NCBI RefSeq assembly: GCF_904066215.1
Contig: NZ_LR880474.1
Location: 1,798,001-1,862,000, forward strand
Direction of reading: 5' to 3'
Length of the DNA: 64,000 nt
From: Microbacterium sp. Nx66
GTDB taxonomy: Bacteria; Actinomycetota; Actinomycetes; Actinomycetales; Microbacteriaceae
Below the pieces are notes generated by a model. The model made no database searches, was not told the origin of the DNA, and saw only the letters and a program-made list of their open reading frames with translations. Of the stretch, positions 9,692 through 20,020 are shown one piece after another. Every line of letters starts with the position of its first letter. Within the stretch, counting starts at the first letter, position 1. The translations under genes and the position numbers were made by a program.

Positions 9692-11930
9692 CGCGGTACA
9701 CGTCGTAGACGGCGTCGATCCGGCGCACCGCGTTCAGGACGCGGTCCAGGTGCACGGCGTCACCCATCTCGAACACGAACCGACTGAGTGCCAGGCGCTC
9801 ATCCGTCGTCGACACGGTCGCCGACAGGATGTTCACGTGATGCTCGCTGAGCACCCGCGTGACGTCCGAGAGGAGGCCGGAGCGGTCCAGGGCCTCCACC
9901 TGGATCTGCACACGGAACACGCTCTTCTTCGTCGGCGCCCAGGAGACCTCGACGAAGCGGTCCTGCTCGCCGCTGAGAGCCTTCACGTTCACGCAGTCCG
10001 CCCGGTGCACGGAGACACCGCTCCCTCGGGTGACGAAGCCGACGATGGGATCACCGGGCACCGGAGTGCAGCACTTCGCGAGCTTGACGAGGATGTCGTT
10101 CGCACCGCGCACCAGCACGCCGGAGTCGCCGCCCCGCGACTCTCGCGTCTGGACGCTTCCCGGAAGGTCGATCGCCCCGGTGGTCGGCTCGTCGGTGGCG
10201 ACGAGCGCGGTGACCTTCTCCAGCACCGACTGGGTCGAGACGTGGCCCTCGCCGACAGCGGCGTAGAGACCCGAGACGTCCTCGTAGTGCATCTGGTGAG
10301 CGACCTCGGTGAACGAGTCCTGGCTCATCAGACGCTGCAGCGGGAGGTTCTGCCGGCGCATCGCGCGGGCGATCGCCTCCTTGCCCTGCTCGATGGCCTC
10401 TTCGCGGCGCTCCTTGGTGAACCAGCCGCGGATCTTGTTCCTGGCACGGGTGCTCTTGACGAACCCGAGCCAGTCCTGGCTCGGCCCCGCGTCGGGGTTC
10501 TTGGAGGTGAAGACCTCGACGACGTCGCCGCTCTTCAGCTCCGACTCCAGCGGCACCAGGCGTCCGTTGACCTTGGCGCCCATGGTGCGGTGCCCGATCT
10601 CGGTGTGCACGGCATAGGCGAAGTCGACCGGGGTGGCGCCGGCCGGGAGACCGATCACGCGCCCCTTCGGCGTGAAGACGTAGACCTCCTTGGCGCCGAT
10701 CTCGAACCGCAGGGAGTCGAGGAACTCCCCGGGGTCTGCCGTCTCGGCCTGCCAGTCGGAGATGTGCGCGAGCCACGCCATGTCGGTGTCGGAGGCGCGG
10801 ACCTCGGCCTTGCCTCCGCCGTTCATCCGCTCCTTGTACATCCAGTGCGCGGCGACGCCGTACTCCGCCTGGTGGTGCATCTCGTGCGTGCGGATCTGGA
10901 TCTCGACCGTGCGACCGGCCGGGCCGATCACGGTCGTGTGCAGCGATTGGTAGAGGTTGAACTTCGGGGTGGCGATGTAGTCCTTGAACCGGCCGGGCAG
11001 CGGCGTCCAGCGGGCGTGGATGGCCCCGAGCACGGCGTAGCAGTCGCGCACGGACGAGACGAGGACGCGGATCCCGATCAGATCGTAGATGTCGTCGAAC
11101 TCGCGACCGCGGATGACCATCTTCTGATACACCGAGTACAGCTGCTTGGGCCGGCCGACGACCTTGCCGCGGATGCGCAGGTCGCGGAGGTCTTCGTCGA
11201 TCTCCTCGATGACCTGGCTCAGGTACTTCTCGCGCTGCGGGGTGCGCTGGGCGATGAGGCTGTGGATCTCGTTGTAGATCTTCGGGTGGAGGACCGCGAA
11301 GGACAGGTCTTCGAGCTCCGACTTGATCGCCTGGATGCCGAGGCGATTGGCCAGCGGCGCGTAGATCTCCAGCGTCTCCTTGGCCTTCTTCGCCGCCTTC
11401 TCCGGCGGGACGAAGCCCCAGGTGCGGGCGTTGTGAAGCCGGTCGGCGAGCTTGATGAGCAGGACCCGGATGTCCTTCGACATCGCGACGATCATCTTGC
11501 GGACGGTCTCGGCCTGCGCGCTCTCGCCGTACTTGACCTTGTCGAGCTTGGTGACGCCGTCGACGAGCATCGCGACCTCGTCGCCGAACTCGGCGGTCAG
11601 ATCGGTGAGCGCGTAACCGGTGTCCTCGACGGTGTCGTGCAGCAGGGCGGCGGCGATCGCGCGCGGTCCGAGACCGAGCTCCGCGAGGATCTGCGCGACG
11701 GCGAGCGGGTGCGTGATGTACGGCTCACCGCTCTGCCGCTTCTGACCCTCGTGCTTCTCCTTCGCCACGGCATAGGCGCGGGAGATGACAGCGAAGTCGC
11801 CCTTCGGGTGGTTGGCCCTGACGGTGCGGATCAGATTGTCGAGATCGTTGATCCGGGACGCGCGCGAGAAGATGCGGGGCACCAGCCGTCGCAGACTCGA
11901 ACCCTGCGATGCCGTCTGCGGCTCCGCCAT
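9678..11930 (-). CDS. relA: bifunctional (p)ppGpp synthetase/hydrolase RelA/SpoT
   Basis: Makes and degrades the alarmone (p)ppGpp in the stringent response. A 750-residue Rel. It has an HD hydrolase domain with HDTVED at 98-103, a synthetase domain (RFKDYIATPKFNLYQSLHTT, EFDDIYDLIGIRVLV), a TGS domain (VYVFTPKGRVIGLPAGATPVD, about 410-460), and a C-terminal ACT domain (QIQVEALDRSGLLSDVTRVL, about 670-745). Both catalytic halves look intact, so it is a true bifunctional enzyme. The start has GGAGGTG upstream. It lies downstream of secF in the conserved actinobacterial order. Confidence 0.97.
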   Translation of the reverse strand: MAEPQTASQGSSLRRLVPRIFSRASRINDLDNLIRTVRANHPKGDFAVISRAYAVAKEKHEGQKRQSGEPYITHPLAVAQILAELGLGPRAIAAALLHDTVEDTGYALTDLTAEFGDEVAMLVDGVTKLDKVKYGESAQAETVRKMIVAMSKDIRVLLIKLADRLHNARTWGFVPPEKAAKKAKETLEIYAPLANRLGIQAIKSELEDLSFAVLHPKIYNEIHSLIAQRTPQREKYLSQVIEEIDEDLRDLRIRGKVVGRPKQLYSVYQKMVIRGREFDDIYDLIGIRVLVSSVRDCYAVLGAIHARWTPLPGRFKDYIATPKFNLYQSLHTTVIGPAGRTVEIQIRTHEMHHQAEYGVAAHWMYKERMNGGGKAEVRASDTDMAWLAHISDWQAETADPGEFLDSLRFEIGAKEVYVFTPKGRVIGLPAGATPVDFAYAVHTEIGHRTMGAKVNGRLVPLESELKSGDVVEVFTSKNPDAGPSQDWLGFVKSTRARNKIRGWFTKERREEAIEQGKEAIARAMRRQNLPLQRLMSQDSFTEVAHQMHYEDVSGLYAAVGEGHVSTQSVLEKVTALVATDEPTTGAIDLPGSVQTRESRGGDSGVLVRGANDILVKLAKCCTPVPGDPIVGFVTRGSGVSVHRADCVNVKALSGEQDRFVEVSWAPTKKSVFRVQIQVEALDRSGLLSDVTRVLSEHHVNILSATVSTTDERLALSRFVFEMGDAVHLDRVLNAVRRIDAVYDVYRVTSS

Positions 11931-11995
11931 CCACTCACCTCCGAATCAGACAATCCTACGCGCGCTGAGCGGGGGTCGGCCCCGCGGCGGGGGCG

Positions 11996-12985
11996 TCAGG
12001 CGTCGACAGCCGCTTTGGTCCGTGCGGCACGGATGCGGGCGTCGCGCTCCTTGATCTGCGGCTCGTTCTCGCGGAACAGCGAGTACAGCGGCGCGGCCAC
12101 GAAGAGCGTCGAGTACGTCGCCACGAGGATGCCCACGAAGATCGACAGCGAGATGTCGGTCAGCGTCTCGGCACCGAGCCAGAAGGCGCCGATGAAGAGG
12201 ATCGCACCGACCGGCAGCGCCGCCACCACGGAGGTGTTGATCGACCGGATGAGGGTCTGGTTCACCGCGAGGTTGACCGACTCCCCGAACAGCCGCGACG
12301 TCTTCTCCCCGTCCTCCGTGGTGTTCTCCCTGATCTTGTCGAACACGACAGTGGTGTCGTACAGGGAGTACGCGAGGATCGTCAGGAAGCCGATGACGGC
12401 CGCCGGCGAGATCTCGAACCCGGCGAGGGCGTACACGCCGACCGTGATCACGAGCACGTCGAGCAGACCGATGATCGCCGCCGCCGACATCTTCCAGGTG
12501 CGGAAGTAGATGGCGAGGATGAGGAAGGTCAGCGCGAGGAAGATCGCCAGGCCCCACAGCGACTGCCGGGTGACGCTCTCGCCCCAGGCCGGGCCGATGA
12601 ACGAGGAGGCGACCGCATCGGGCTCGACGCCGTAGGCGTCGGCGAGGGCGCCCGCCACCTGCTGTGTCTCCGCCTCCGTCATCTGATCGGTCTGCACCCG
12701 GACGTCCTGGTCGTTGACGATGACGACCTTGGTGGCGGCGCCGGGGACCACCGACTGCACCGCTTCGGTCGCGGTGTCCTGATCCGTGGTGTCGGGCGCG
12801 GCGACCGTGAACTGCGAGCCGCCGGTGAACTCGATCGAGAACTGGATCGGGCGGAACAGCGGCACGAGGGCCGAGCCGACGACCAGAGCGATCGCGATGA
12901 TGAACCAGAGGCGGCGGCGGCCGACGAACGGGAAGGAGGTCTTGCCCGTGTAGAGGTTGTTGCCGAACTCATTCATGGAAGGCAT
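11996..12985 (-). CDS. secF: protein translocase subunit SecF
   Basis: Inner-membrane partner of SecD that uses the proton motive force to help Sec-dependent export. 329 residues and six transmembrane segments. The first periplasmic loop begins FRPIQFSIEFTGGSQFTV, and the conserved cytoplasmic motif DTTVVFDKIRENT is present. Its ATG shares one base with the secD stop (TGATG), so translation is coupled. A second ATG nine bases downstream is possible. The open frame extends into secD in another frame, but that part is not coding. Confidence 0.95.
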   Translation of the reverse strand: MPSMNEFGNNLYTGKTSFPFVGRRRLWFIIAIALVVGSALVPLFRPIQFSIEFTGGSQFTVAAPDTTDQDTATEAVQSVVPGAATKVVIVNDQDVRVQTDQMTEAETQQVAGALADAYGVEPDAVASSFIGPAWGESVTRQSLWGLAIFLALTFLILAIYFRTWKMSAAAIIGLLDVLVITVGVYALAGFEISPAAVIGFLTILAYSLYDTTVVFDKIRENTTEDGEKTSRLFGESVNLAVNQTLIRSINTSVVAALPVGAILFIGAFWLGAETLTDISLSIFVGILVATYSTLFVAAPLYSLFRENEPQIKERDARIRAARTKAAVDA

Positions 12986-14715
12986 CAGTTGTCTCCCTCT
13001 CTTCCGGCCGTGGTCTGTCTCTCGGCGGCGAGGGCCTCCGCCCGCTTGCGCTCGGCGATGGTCTGCCGGCGGTCCGCCTCTCCGCGCGAGCGCGCGTTCT
13101 TCGCCCCGCGCCCCGCGGACGCCGTGGCGACCTCGCGGTACTGCGAGCGGCTCCGGTACACGGCACCCAGGGCCTCGGGGTCGAGGCCGGAGAGCTTGTG
13201 CCCGCCGCCGAAGAACCGCGTACGAGCGAGCAGCTGCATGACCGGGTGGGTGAAGATGACGAAGATCAGCACGTCGATGACCGTCGTGAGGCCGAGGGTG
13301 AACGCGAAGCCCTTGACCGTCGAGTCGGCGAGGATGTACAGCACCACGGCGGCCAGGACGTTGATGGACTTGGAGATGTAGATCGTCCGCTTCGCCCGAC
13401 CCCAGCCGTCCTCGACGGCACCGGTGATGGACTTGCCGTCGCGCAGTTCGTCTCGGATGCGCTCGAAGTAGACGATGAAGGAGTCCGCGGTGAAGCCGAT
13501 CGACACGATCAGGCCGGCGACGCCGGCGAGCGACAGCCGGAAGCCGATCCGCCACGCCAGGATGCAGATGACGATGTACGTGAGCACCGCCATCACCGCG
13601 ATCGACGCGATGATCACCGTCCCGAGCGCCCGGTACGACAGCAGTGAGTACACCGCCACGAGCGCGAGACCGATGAGGCCCGCGATCAGACCGATCTGGA
13701 GCTGCTGGGTGCCGAGGGTCGCGGAGATCGTGTCCGAGCTCTGCACCTCGAAGCTGAGCGGAAGGGCTCCGAACTTGAGCTGGTCGGCCAGGGTCGTCGC
13801 GCTCTCCTGCGTGAAGCTGCCCGAGATGCTGGGACGGCCGTCGAGGATGACGCCGTTCATGCGCGGTGCGCTGATGACCTCGCCGTCGAGCACGAATGCG
13901 AACTGGTCGCGCGGCGACAGTCCGTCGATGCGGTTCTGGTTGAGGCGGGTGCTGACCTGGCCGAAGGCGTCCGCGCCCTCGCCGTTCATGGTGAGCTGCA
14001 CGATCCAGGCACCGGAGCGCGGGTCGCGTCCCGCGGTGGCGTCGGTGATCGCGCGGCCGTCCAGCTCAGCCGGGCCCAGGATGAACTTGGCCGTGTCATC
14101 GGGCGAGCAGGCGATCACCGGCTCGTCCTTCGGGGCCTTCGACGGGTCGTTGGCGGGGTTGGCGCAGTCGTACGCCTGGAACTCCGCCGCGAGCTTGTCG
14201 GTGACCCACGAGAGGTCGCTGGCGTCCGTGGGCTCCGCCGTGGGCTCCGCATTCAGCGACGGGTCCGGGCTCGGGTACGGCGTGGAGTTGCCGTCCTCGC
14301 CGACGAACTCGGTGCTCGCCGCCGTGGTGTAGAGCACCGGACGGAACTCGAGCTGAGCGCTGGACTGGATGCGCTGCCGCGTCTGCTCGTCAGCCTCGCC
14401 GGGGATCTGGACGACGATGTTGCGCCCGCCCTCGGTGGTGATGTCGGCCTCGGCGACGCCGGAGGCGTCGACACGCTGACGGATGATCGCCGCGGCCTGA
14501 TCGAGCTGCTCCTGCGTCGGCGCGGCTCCGTCCTCGGTCTCGGCGCTCAGGACGATCTGGGTGCCGCCCTGCAGATCGAGCGCGAGCTCGGGTGTCCACG
14601 AGCTCTGCTTGAAGACGTACACACCCAGCGCGTTGATGCCGAAGAGCACGCCCGTCACGAGGAGCAGGCCGAGGAGGACCCGCCAGGCGTGGCGGACGGG
14701 AGAGGATGAAGCCAC
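12985..14715 (-). CDS. secD: protein translocase subunit SecD
   Basis: Membrane component of the Sec holotranslocon. 576 residues. It has an N-terminal transmembrane segment (about 12-34), the family motif LALDLQGGTQIVLSA, a large extracytoplasmic P1/head domain, then five C-terminal transmembrane helices with the RND signature GFTADSFIVYFERIRDEL. The cytoplasmic tail from about residue 520 is unusually basic and low-complexity. The start is GTG. It is part of the yajC-secD-secF operon. Confidence 0.96.
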   Translation of the reverse strand: MASSSPVRHAWRVLLGLLLVTGVLFGINALGVYVFKQSSWTPELALDLQGGTQIVLSAETEDGAAPTQEQLDQAAAIIRQRVDASGVAEADITTEGGRNIVVQIPGEADEQTRQRIQSSAQLEFRPVLYTTAASTEFVGEDGNSTPYPSPDPSLNAEPTAEPTDASDLSWVTDKLAAEFQAYDCANPANDPSKAPKDEPVIACSPDDTAKFILGPAELDGRAITDATAGRDPRSGAWIVQLTMNGEGADAFGQVSTRLNQNRIDGLSPRDQFAFVLDGEVISAPRMNGVILDGRPSISGSFTQESATTLADQLKFGALPLSFEVQSSDTISATLGTQQLQIGLIAGLIGLALVAVYSLLSYRALGTVIIASIAVMAVLTYIVICILAWRIGFRLSLAGVAGLIVSIGFTADSFIVYFERIRDELRDGKSITGAVEDGWGRAKRTIYISKSINVLAAVVLYILADSTVKGFAFTLGLTTVIDVLIFVIFTHPVMQLLARTRFFGGGHKLSGLDPEALGAVYRSRSQYREVATASAGRGAKNARSRGEADRRQTIAERKRAEALAAERQTTAGREGDN

Positions 14716-14770
14716 GTGTGTTCAGCTTTCTGGAAGGACGGTGATCCGGGAGGCCGTGACGGCCCGCGTG

Positions 14771-15172
14771 CTACTTGTCGTCGGCGTCCCGCTCGAGGCG
14801 GGCGCGGGTCTCCTCCGGCGTCTCCAGCGCGGGAGCGGCGGTCTCGTCGACGATGTGGTCGTCCGCGCCGGCGAGAGGCGCGTCGACGATGGCGTCCTTG
14901 GGCTCCACGACACGGAGGATGGCCTGGCTGTGCACCTCGATGACGGTGCCGGGAGCGATCTCCACGAGGGCCGGGGAATCGAGGTCTTCGGCGTCGTACG
15001 CGACGATGGTGCCGTAGATGCCGCCCTGCAGCAGGACCTTGGCGCCGGGCACCGTCTTGGTCGCCTTCTCCTCCTGCTCGGCCTTCATCTGCCGGGTGCG
15101 CTTGCGCGTGTTGAAGATCATGAAGATCAGCAGGACGGCGAGGAGTCCGAAGAGGACAAATTCCATGGGCAT
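14771..15172 (-). CDS. yajC: preprotein translocase subunit YajC
   Basis: Small accessory subunit that associates with SecDF. A 133-residue protein with one transmembrane helix (FVLFGLLAVLLIFMIFNTRK) and the YajC core (PGAKVLLQGGIYGTIVAYD, PGTVIEVHSQAILRV). An acidic C-terminal tail extends past the usual YajC length. The start MPMEFVLFG is chosen because AGAAAGG lies about ten bases upstream. A further in-frame start 30 bases upstream would add MRAPEKGAIP. Confidence 0.93.
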   Translation of the reverse strand: MPMEFVLFGLLAVLLIFMIFNTRKRTRQMKAEQEEKATKTVPGAKVLLQGGIYGTIVAYDAEDLDSPALVEIAPGTVIEVHSQAILRVVEPKDAIVDAPLAGADDHIVDETAAPALETPEETRARLERDADDK

Positions 15173-15244
15173 GGGGATGGCGCCTTTCTCAGGTGCACGC
15201 ACCAGCCTTTGGGCGCACAGCGGTATCGGGGAAGTCTTCAGCGA

Positions 15245-16270
15245 TTATAGGTCATCCAACTTCAGCATCCCGTCCGGGTGCACCACACCGAGGTGGTCGT
15301 AGGCCTCCGGCGTCGCGACCCGCCCTCGGGGCGTCCTGCCCAGGAAGCCGATCCGGACGAGATAGGGCTCGACCACGCTCTCGACCGTCTCCGGCTCCTC
15401 TCCCACCGCCACCGCGAGCGTGCTCAGGCCGACCGGTCCGCCGCGGAACCGACGCACCAGGGCCTCCAGCACCGCGCGGTCCAGACGGTCCAGTCCGATC
15501 GCGTCCACGTCGTAGAGGTCGAGGGCCGCCCGCACGCCGCTGAGCGTCGCCTCGCCGCCACCGTGCACGAGCGCATAGTCGCGCACGCGGCGCAGCAGCC
15601 GGTTCGCGATGCGCGGGGTCCCGCGGGAGCGTCGCGCGATCTCGGAGAGCGAGTCCGTCGGGAGGTCGACGCCGAGCACCGCAGCGGAACGGCCGATCAC
15701 CCGCTCCAGCTCCCCCTCATCGTAGAACTCGAGGTGCCCGGTGAAACCGAACCGGTCCCGCAGCGGATTGGGCAGCAGCCCGGAACGCGTGGTGGCACCG
15801 ACCAGGGTGAACGGAGACAGCTCCAGCGGGATGCTGGTCGCCCCCGCGCCCTTCCCGACCATGATGTCGATCCGGTAGTCCTCCATGGCGAGGTACAGCA
15901 TCTCCTCCGCCGACCGGGCCATGCGATGGATCTCGTCGATGAAGAGGACCTCGCCGGGCACGAGGCTCGACAGCAGCGCCGCCAGATCCCCGGCGTGCTG
16001 GATCGCAGGCCCGCTGGACATGCGCAGCGGACGCTCGCTCTCGTGCGCCACGATCATCGCCAGCGTCGTCTTGCCGAGTCCGGGAGGGCCGGCGAGCAGG
16101 ATGTGGTCCGCAGGGCGCGATTGGATGCGGGCCGCCTCCAGGAGGAGCTGCAGCTGTCCCCGCACCTTCTGCTGCCCCACGAACTCGTCGAGGCTCGAGG
16201 GGCGGAGGGCGCCCTCGATGGCGAGTTCGGACTCGTCCGTCGGCTCGGTCGGATCGAGGGCGTCAGCCAC
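15245..16270 (-). CDS. ruvB: Holliday junction branch migration ATPase RuvB
   Basis: Hexameric motor that drives branch migration with RuvA. 341 residues. Walker [10 protein letters not shown] at about 61-69, Walker B IDEIHRM, sensor region [20 protein letters not shown], and a C-terminal winged helix with [20 protein letters not shown]. The start is taken as GTG ([13 protein letters not shown]), which overlaps the ruvA stop by 8 bases. Longer in-frame starts lie inside ruvA and give no RuvB-like sequence. Confidence 0.95.
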   Translation of the reverse strand: MADALDPTEPTDESELAIEGALRPSSLDEFVGQQKVRGQLQLLLEAARIQSRPADHILLAGPPGLGKTTLAMIVAHESERPLRMSSGPAIQHAGDLAALLSSLVPGEVLFIDEIHRMARSAEEMLYLAMEDYRIDIMVGKGAGATSIPLELSPFTLVGATTRSGLLPNPLRDRFGFTGHLEFYDEGELERVIGRSAAVLGVDLPTDSLSEIARRSRGTPRIANRLLRRVRDYALVHGGGEATLSGVRAALDLYDVDAIGLDRLDRAVLEALVRRFRGGPVGLSTLAVAVGEEPETVESVVEPYLVRIGFLGRTPRGRVATPEAYDHLGVVHPDGMLKLDDL

Positions 16271-16883
16271 GGCCCTGGCCTGCCTGCGCGGGTCCGAGCA
16301 GCGCGAGCGTACGCCGCAGGAGGAGGGCGACCGACGCGCGCTCGGTGTCCGTCGCATCCGTCGCCGTCTGGGTCGCCGCCTCGGCTGCGACCTTCTCCGA
16401 CCAGCCGAGCCCGACGAGCGCCACCGTCACCTGGGTGACGACGTCCCCGCCTCCGGCCGCCGCAGGAGCCGACGGCGCAGCCACGGGCTGCACCTTGCCG
16501 GCGAGCTGCACGACGATGAGCTTGGCCGTCTTCGGGCCGATGCCGGAGACCCGACGGAACGGAGCGTCGTCCTCCGCGGTCACCGCCTCGGCGATCTGGT
16601 CGGCGGTGAGGTGCGACAGCACGCCGAGCGCCGACTTCGGACCGACCCCGGTGACGCTGAGCAGCAGGCTGAAGATCTCCAGCTCTCCGCGGTCGGCGAA
16701 CCCGAACAGGGACAGCGAGTCCTCCCGCACGATGAGGCTCGTGTGCAGCAGGAGCTTCTCCCCCACCGTCGCGGTGTGGGCGACATCGGCCGGGACCGCG
16801 ACCGCGAAGCCCACGCCGCCGACGTCGATGATGACCTGGTCCGGCGTCGTGTGCAGCACGGTGCCGTGCAGAGAGGAGATCAT
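16263..16883 (-). CDS. ruvA: Holliday junction branch migration protein RuvA
   Basis: Tetrameric junction-binding partner of RuvB. 206 residues. It has an N-terminal OB domain ([26 protein letters not shown], visible from MISSLHGTV), two helix-hairpin-helix motifs ([34 protein letters not shown]), and a C-terminal domain that contacts RuvB ([16 protein letters not shown]). It lies between ruvC and ruvB in the usual order. Confidence 0.96.
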   Translation of the reverse strand: MISSLHGTVLHTTPDQVIIDVGGVGFAVAVPADVAHTATVGEKLLLHTSLIVREDSLSLFGFADRGELEIFSLLLSVTGVGPKSALGVLSHLTADQIAEAVTAEDDAPFRRVSGIGPKTAKLIVVQLAGKVQPVAAPSAPAAAGGGDVVTQVTVALVGLGWSEKVAAEAATQTATDATDTERASVALLLRRTLALLGPAQAGQGRG

Positions 16884-16892
16884 CCTCTCAGT

Positions 16893-17477
16893 CTAGGAGC
16901 CGGCTCGTAGATATGTTCGAGCGACACGCTCCGCGTCGGCCCATGCGCGCTGCGCGGGGGTCAGGCCGCCGCCCGCGCGGCTCGATACCGGGGCGCCGCG
17001 GCGCCAGGCGTGACACAGGGCGATCGCCAGGGCATCGGCGGCGTCGGCCGGCTGCGGAGGGGCATCCAACCGCAGGATCCGCGCGATCATCGCCTGGACC
17101 TGACGCTTGTCGGCGGAGCCGTACCCGGTGACGGCGGCCTTGACCTCGCTCGGCGTGTGGGTCGCCGCCGGCAGGCCCGCCTCTGCGGCGATCAGGAGCG
17201 CGACACCGCTCGCCTGCGCGGTGCCCATGACCGTATGCGTGTTCTGCTGCGCGAACACCCTCTCGACCGCGACCGCATCGGGGCGGTGCTCGGCGATCGC
17301 GGCGCGGATGCCCGCCGCGACGACGGCGAGGCGGTCGCCGATCTCCGCATCCGGGGCGGAGCGGATCACCCCCACGTGGACCAGCGTGCCGCGGCGGGCA
17401 CGGTCGACATCGACGATCCCGACACCGCACCGGGTGAGTCCGGGGTCGATGCCGAGCACGCGCAGCGAAGTGGTCAC
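16893..17477 (-). CDS. ruvC: crossover junction endodeoxyribonuclease RuvC
   Basis: Resolves Holliday junctions by paired nicking. 194 residues of RNase H fold. The first catalytic Asp is in LGIDPGLTRCGVG (D11), the acidic residue in AVAVERVFAQQNTHTV follows, and the C-terminal DAADALAIALCHAW carries the last acidic pair. The start is GTG. It is nine bases upstream of ruvA. Confidence 0.96.
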   Translation of the reverse strand: MTTSLRVLGIDPGLTRCGVGIVDVDRARRGTLVHVGVIRSAPDAEIGDRLAVVAAGIRAAIAEHRPDAVAVERVFAQQNTHTVMGTAQASGVALLIAAEAGLPAATHTPSEVKAAVTGYGSADKRQVQAMIARILRLDAPPQPADAADALAIALCHAWRRGAPVSSRAGGGLTPAQRAWADAERVARTYLRAGS

Positions 17478-17522
17478 CCGATCAGGCTAGGCCGCGTGCG
17501 CCGTCGTCGACTCGCGCCGCGC

Positions 17523-18284
17523 CTAGGCGTCGTCGTTCTCGAGCTCCGCCTGGACTTCGGCGGACAGGTCGAAGTTGCTGAAGACGTTCTGCACGTCCTC
17601 GCTGTCTTCGAGCGCATCGATGAGGCGGAACACCTTGCGGGCGGTCTCGGCGTCGATCTCGACCTTGAGGTTCGGCACGAACTCGACGTCGGCCGACTCG
17701 TAGTCGATCCCGGCGTCCTGCAACGCGGAACGGACGGCCACGAGATCGCTCGCCTCGGTGATGACCTCGAAGCCCTCGGCGTGCGGCTCGATCTCCTCGG
17801 CGCCGGCCTCCAGCGCCGCCATCATCACGTCATCCTCGGTGGTGCCCTCGGAACCGACGACGATGACGCCCTTGCGGCTGAAGTTGTACGCGACACTGCC
17901 CGGGTCGGCGAGGGTGCCGCCGTTGCGGCTGAGTGCCGTGCGCACCTCGGCCGCGGCGCGGTTCTTGTTGTCGGTCAGACACTCGATCATGAGCGCGACG
18001 CCGTTGGGCCCATAGCCCTCGTACATGATCGAGGTGTACTCGACGGCCTCGCCGCCGATGCCGGCACCGCGCTTGATGGCACGGTCGATGTTGTCCTTGG
18101 GGACGGAGGTCTTCTTCGCCTTGAGCACCGCGTCGAAGAGCGTCGGGTTGCCCTGCAGATCGGCGCCGCCCAGCTTGGCCGCGACCTCGATGTTCTTGAT
18201 GAGCTTGGCCCAGGACTTCGCACGGCGCGCGTCGATGACGGCCTTCTTGTGCTTGGTCGTGGCCCACTTGGAATGCCCGGACAT
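17523..18284 (-). CDS. yebC: YebC/PmpR family protein
   Basis: A 253-residue member of the YebC family, which includes DNA-binding regulators and, in recent work on relatives, factors that help ribosomes at difficult motifs. The diagnostic start [20 protein letters not shown] fixes the ATG, with GGAG upstream. Three-domain organisation is seen, with [38 protein letters not shown] and the C-terminal [20 protein letters not shown] gap of about 170 bases separates it from pdxT and holds nothing I can name. Confidence 0.94.
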   Translation of the reverse strand: MSGHSKWATTKHKKAVIDARRAKSWAKLIKNIEVAAKLGGADLQGNPTLFDAVLKAKKTSVPKDNIDRAIKRGAGIGGEAVEYTSIMYEGYGPNGVALMIECLTDNKNRAAAEVRTALSRNGGTLADPGSVAYNFSRKGVIVVGSEGTTEDDVMMAALEAGAEEIEPHAEGFEVITEASDLVAVRSALQDAGIDYESADVEFVPNLKVEIDAETARKVFRLIDALEDSEDVQNVFSNFDLSAEVQAELENDDA

Positions 18285-18457
18285 AAGTCTCCGCTCGTCG
18301 TCTGCGCCCCGGAACGCCGCCCAGGGCGTCGTCCAGTCTATCGAAACGTGCCGCGGCACCGCTCCGGCTCCGCTGGCACAGGCGTTCGCGCGAGTTCAGG
18401 CATCTGCGCACGGAGGCGCCTGTTCGCGCGCGCACGCCTGCACTCGCAGTCGCGAAG

Positions 18458-19037
18458 TCAACGGCGGGAGACCCGATCCAGGAAGCGCCGGTGGAACCGC
18501 GTCTCGTTCGAGATCTCCGGGTGGAAGCTCAGACCGAGCAGCCCGTCCTGCTCCACGGCGACCACACGGCCGTCCGGCAGCGTCGCGAGCACCGAGGCCC
18601 GCGGCCCCACCGCCTCCACGACGGGTCCGCGGATGAACGCCGCCGTCACCGGCTCGTCGAACGCGGGCACCGTCAGCTCGGCCTCGAACGACTCGGCCTG
18701 CCGCCCGAACGCGTTACGCCGCACGACCGCATCGAGTCCGCCGAAGCTCTGCTGCCCATCGATCGCGTCGATGACCTCATCGGCCAGCAGGATCAGCCCC
18801 GCGCAGGTGCCGAGCACCGGCATCCCGCCGGCGATCGCGTCGCGGATCGGCTGCTGCAGCCCGAACAGCCGCGCCAGCTTGTCGATCACGGTCGATTCGC
18901 CGCCAGGGATCACGAGGCCGTCGACCCGGGCGAGTTCCTCGGGCCGACGGACCAGAGCGACGTCGGCGCCGAGGGCCTCGAGGAGCGCGGCATGCTCCCG
19001 CACGTCCCCCTGGAGCGCGAGGACGCCGACGCGCGGA

Positions 19038-19048
<11 letters not shown>
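18458..19048 (-). CDS. pdxT: pyridoxal 5'-phosphate synthase glutaminase subunit
   Basis: Releases ammonia from glutamine and channels it to PdxS for vitamin B6 synthesis. 196 residues of class I glutamine amidotransferase fold. It has IPGGEST at 47-53, the catalytic Cys in [10 protein letters not shown] (C82), and the C-terminal His/Glu pair in LGLSFHPEI. The GTG start overlaps the pdxS stop by 11 bases, so the two subunits are co-translated. Confidence 0.96.
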
Positions 19049-19931
<883 letters not shown>

Positions 19932-19963
19932 GGGGGTCTCCTGTCGGATGATCCGAAATGGTT

Positions 19964-19979
19964 TTTGATCTAGATCAAA
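19964..19979. promoter_or_regulatory. 16-bp perfect palindrome in the pdxS/pdxR divergent region
   Basis: TTTGATCTAGATCAAA is a perfect palindrome and an island of A/T in a GC-rich genome. It lies 33 bases upstream of pdxS and 41 bases upstream of pdxR. A TAGAAT element suitable as a -10 for pdxR lies at 20001-20006. MocR-type PdxR proteins act in such divergent regions, but a direct match to a known PdxR site is not claimed. Confidence 0.6.
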
Positions 19980-20020
19980 GGTAGCACTGTCCGCTCCGCC
20001 TAGAATCTCGGAGGAGGATC

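Noticed and set aside
9549..12509. 986-codon rightward open frame over relA and secF
   Set aside because: It is the antisense shadow of relA, caused by the high-GC codon pattern; the protein is low-complexity and matches no family.
12986..13555. SecF N-terminal extension of 190 codons
   Set aside because: The extension lies in a wrong frame of secD; SecF begins at the TGATG junction.
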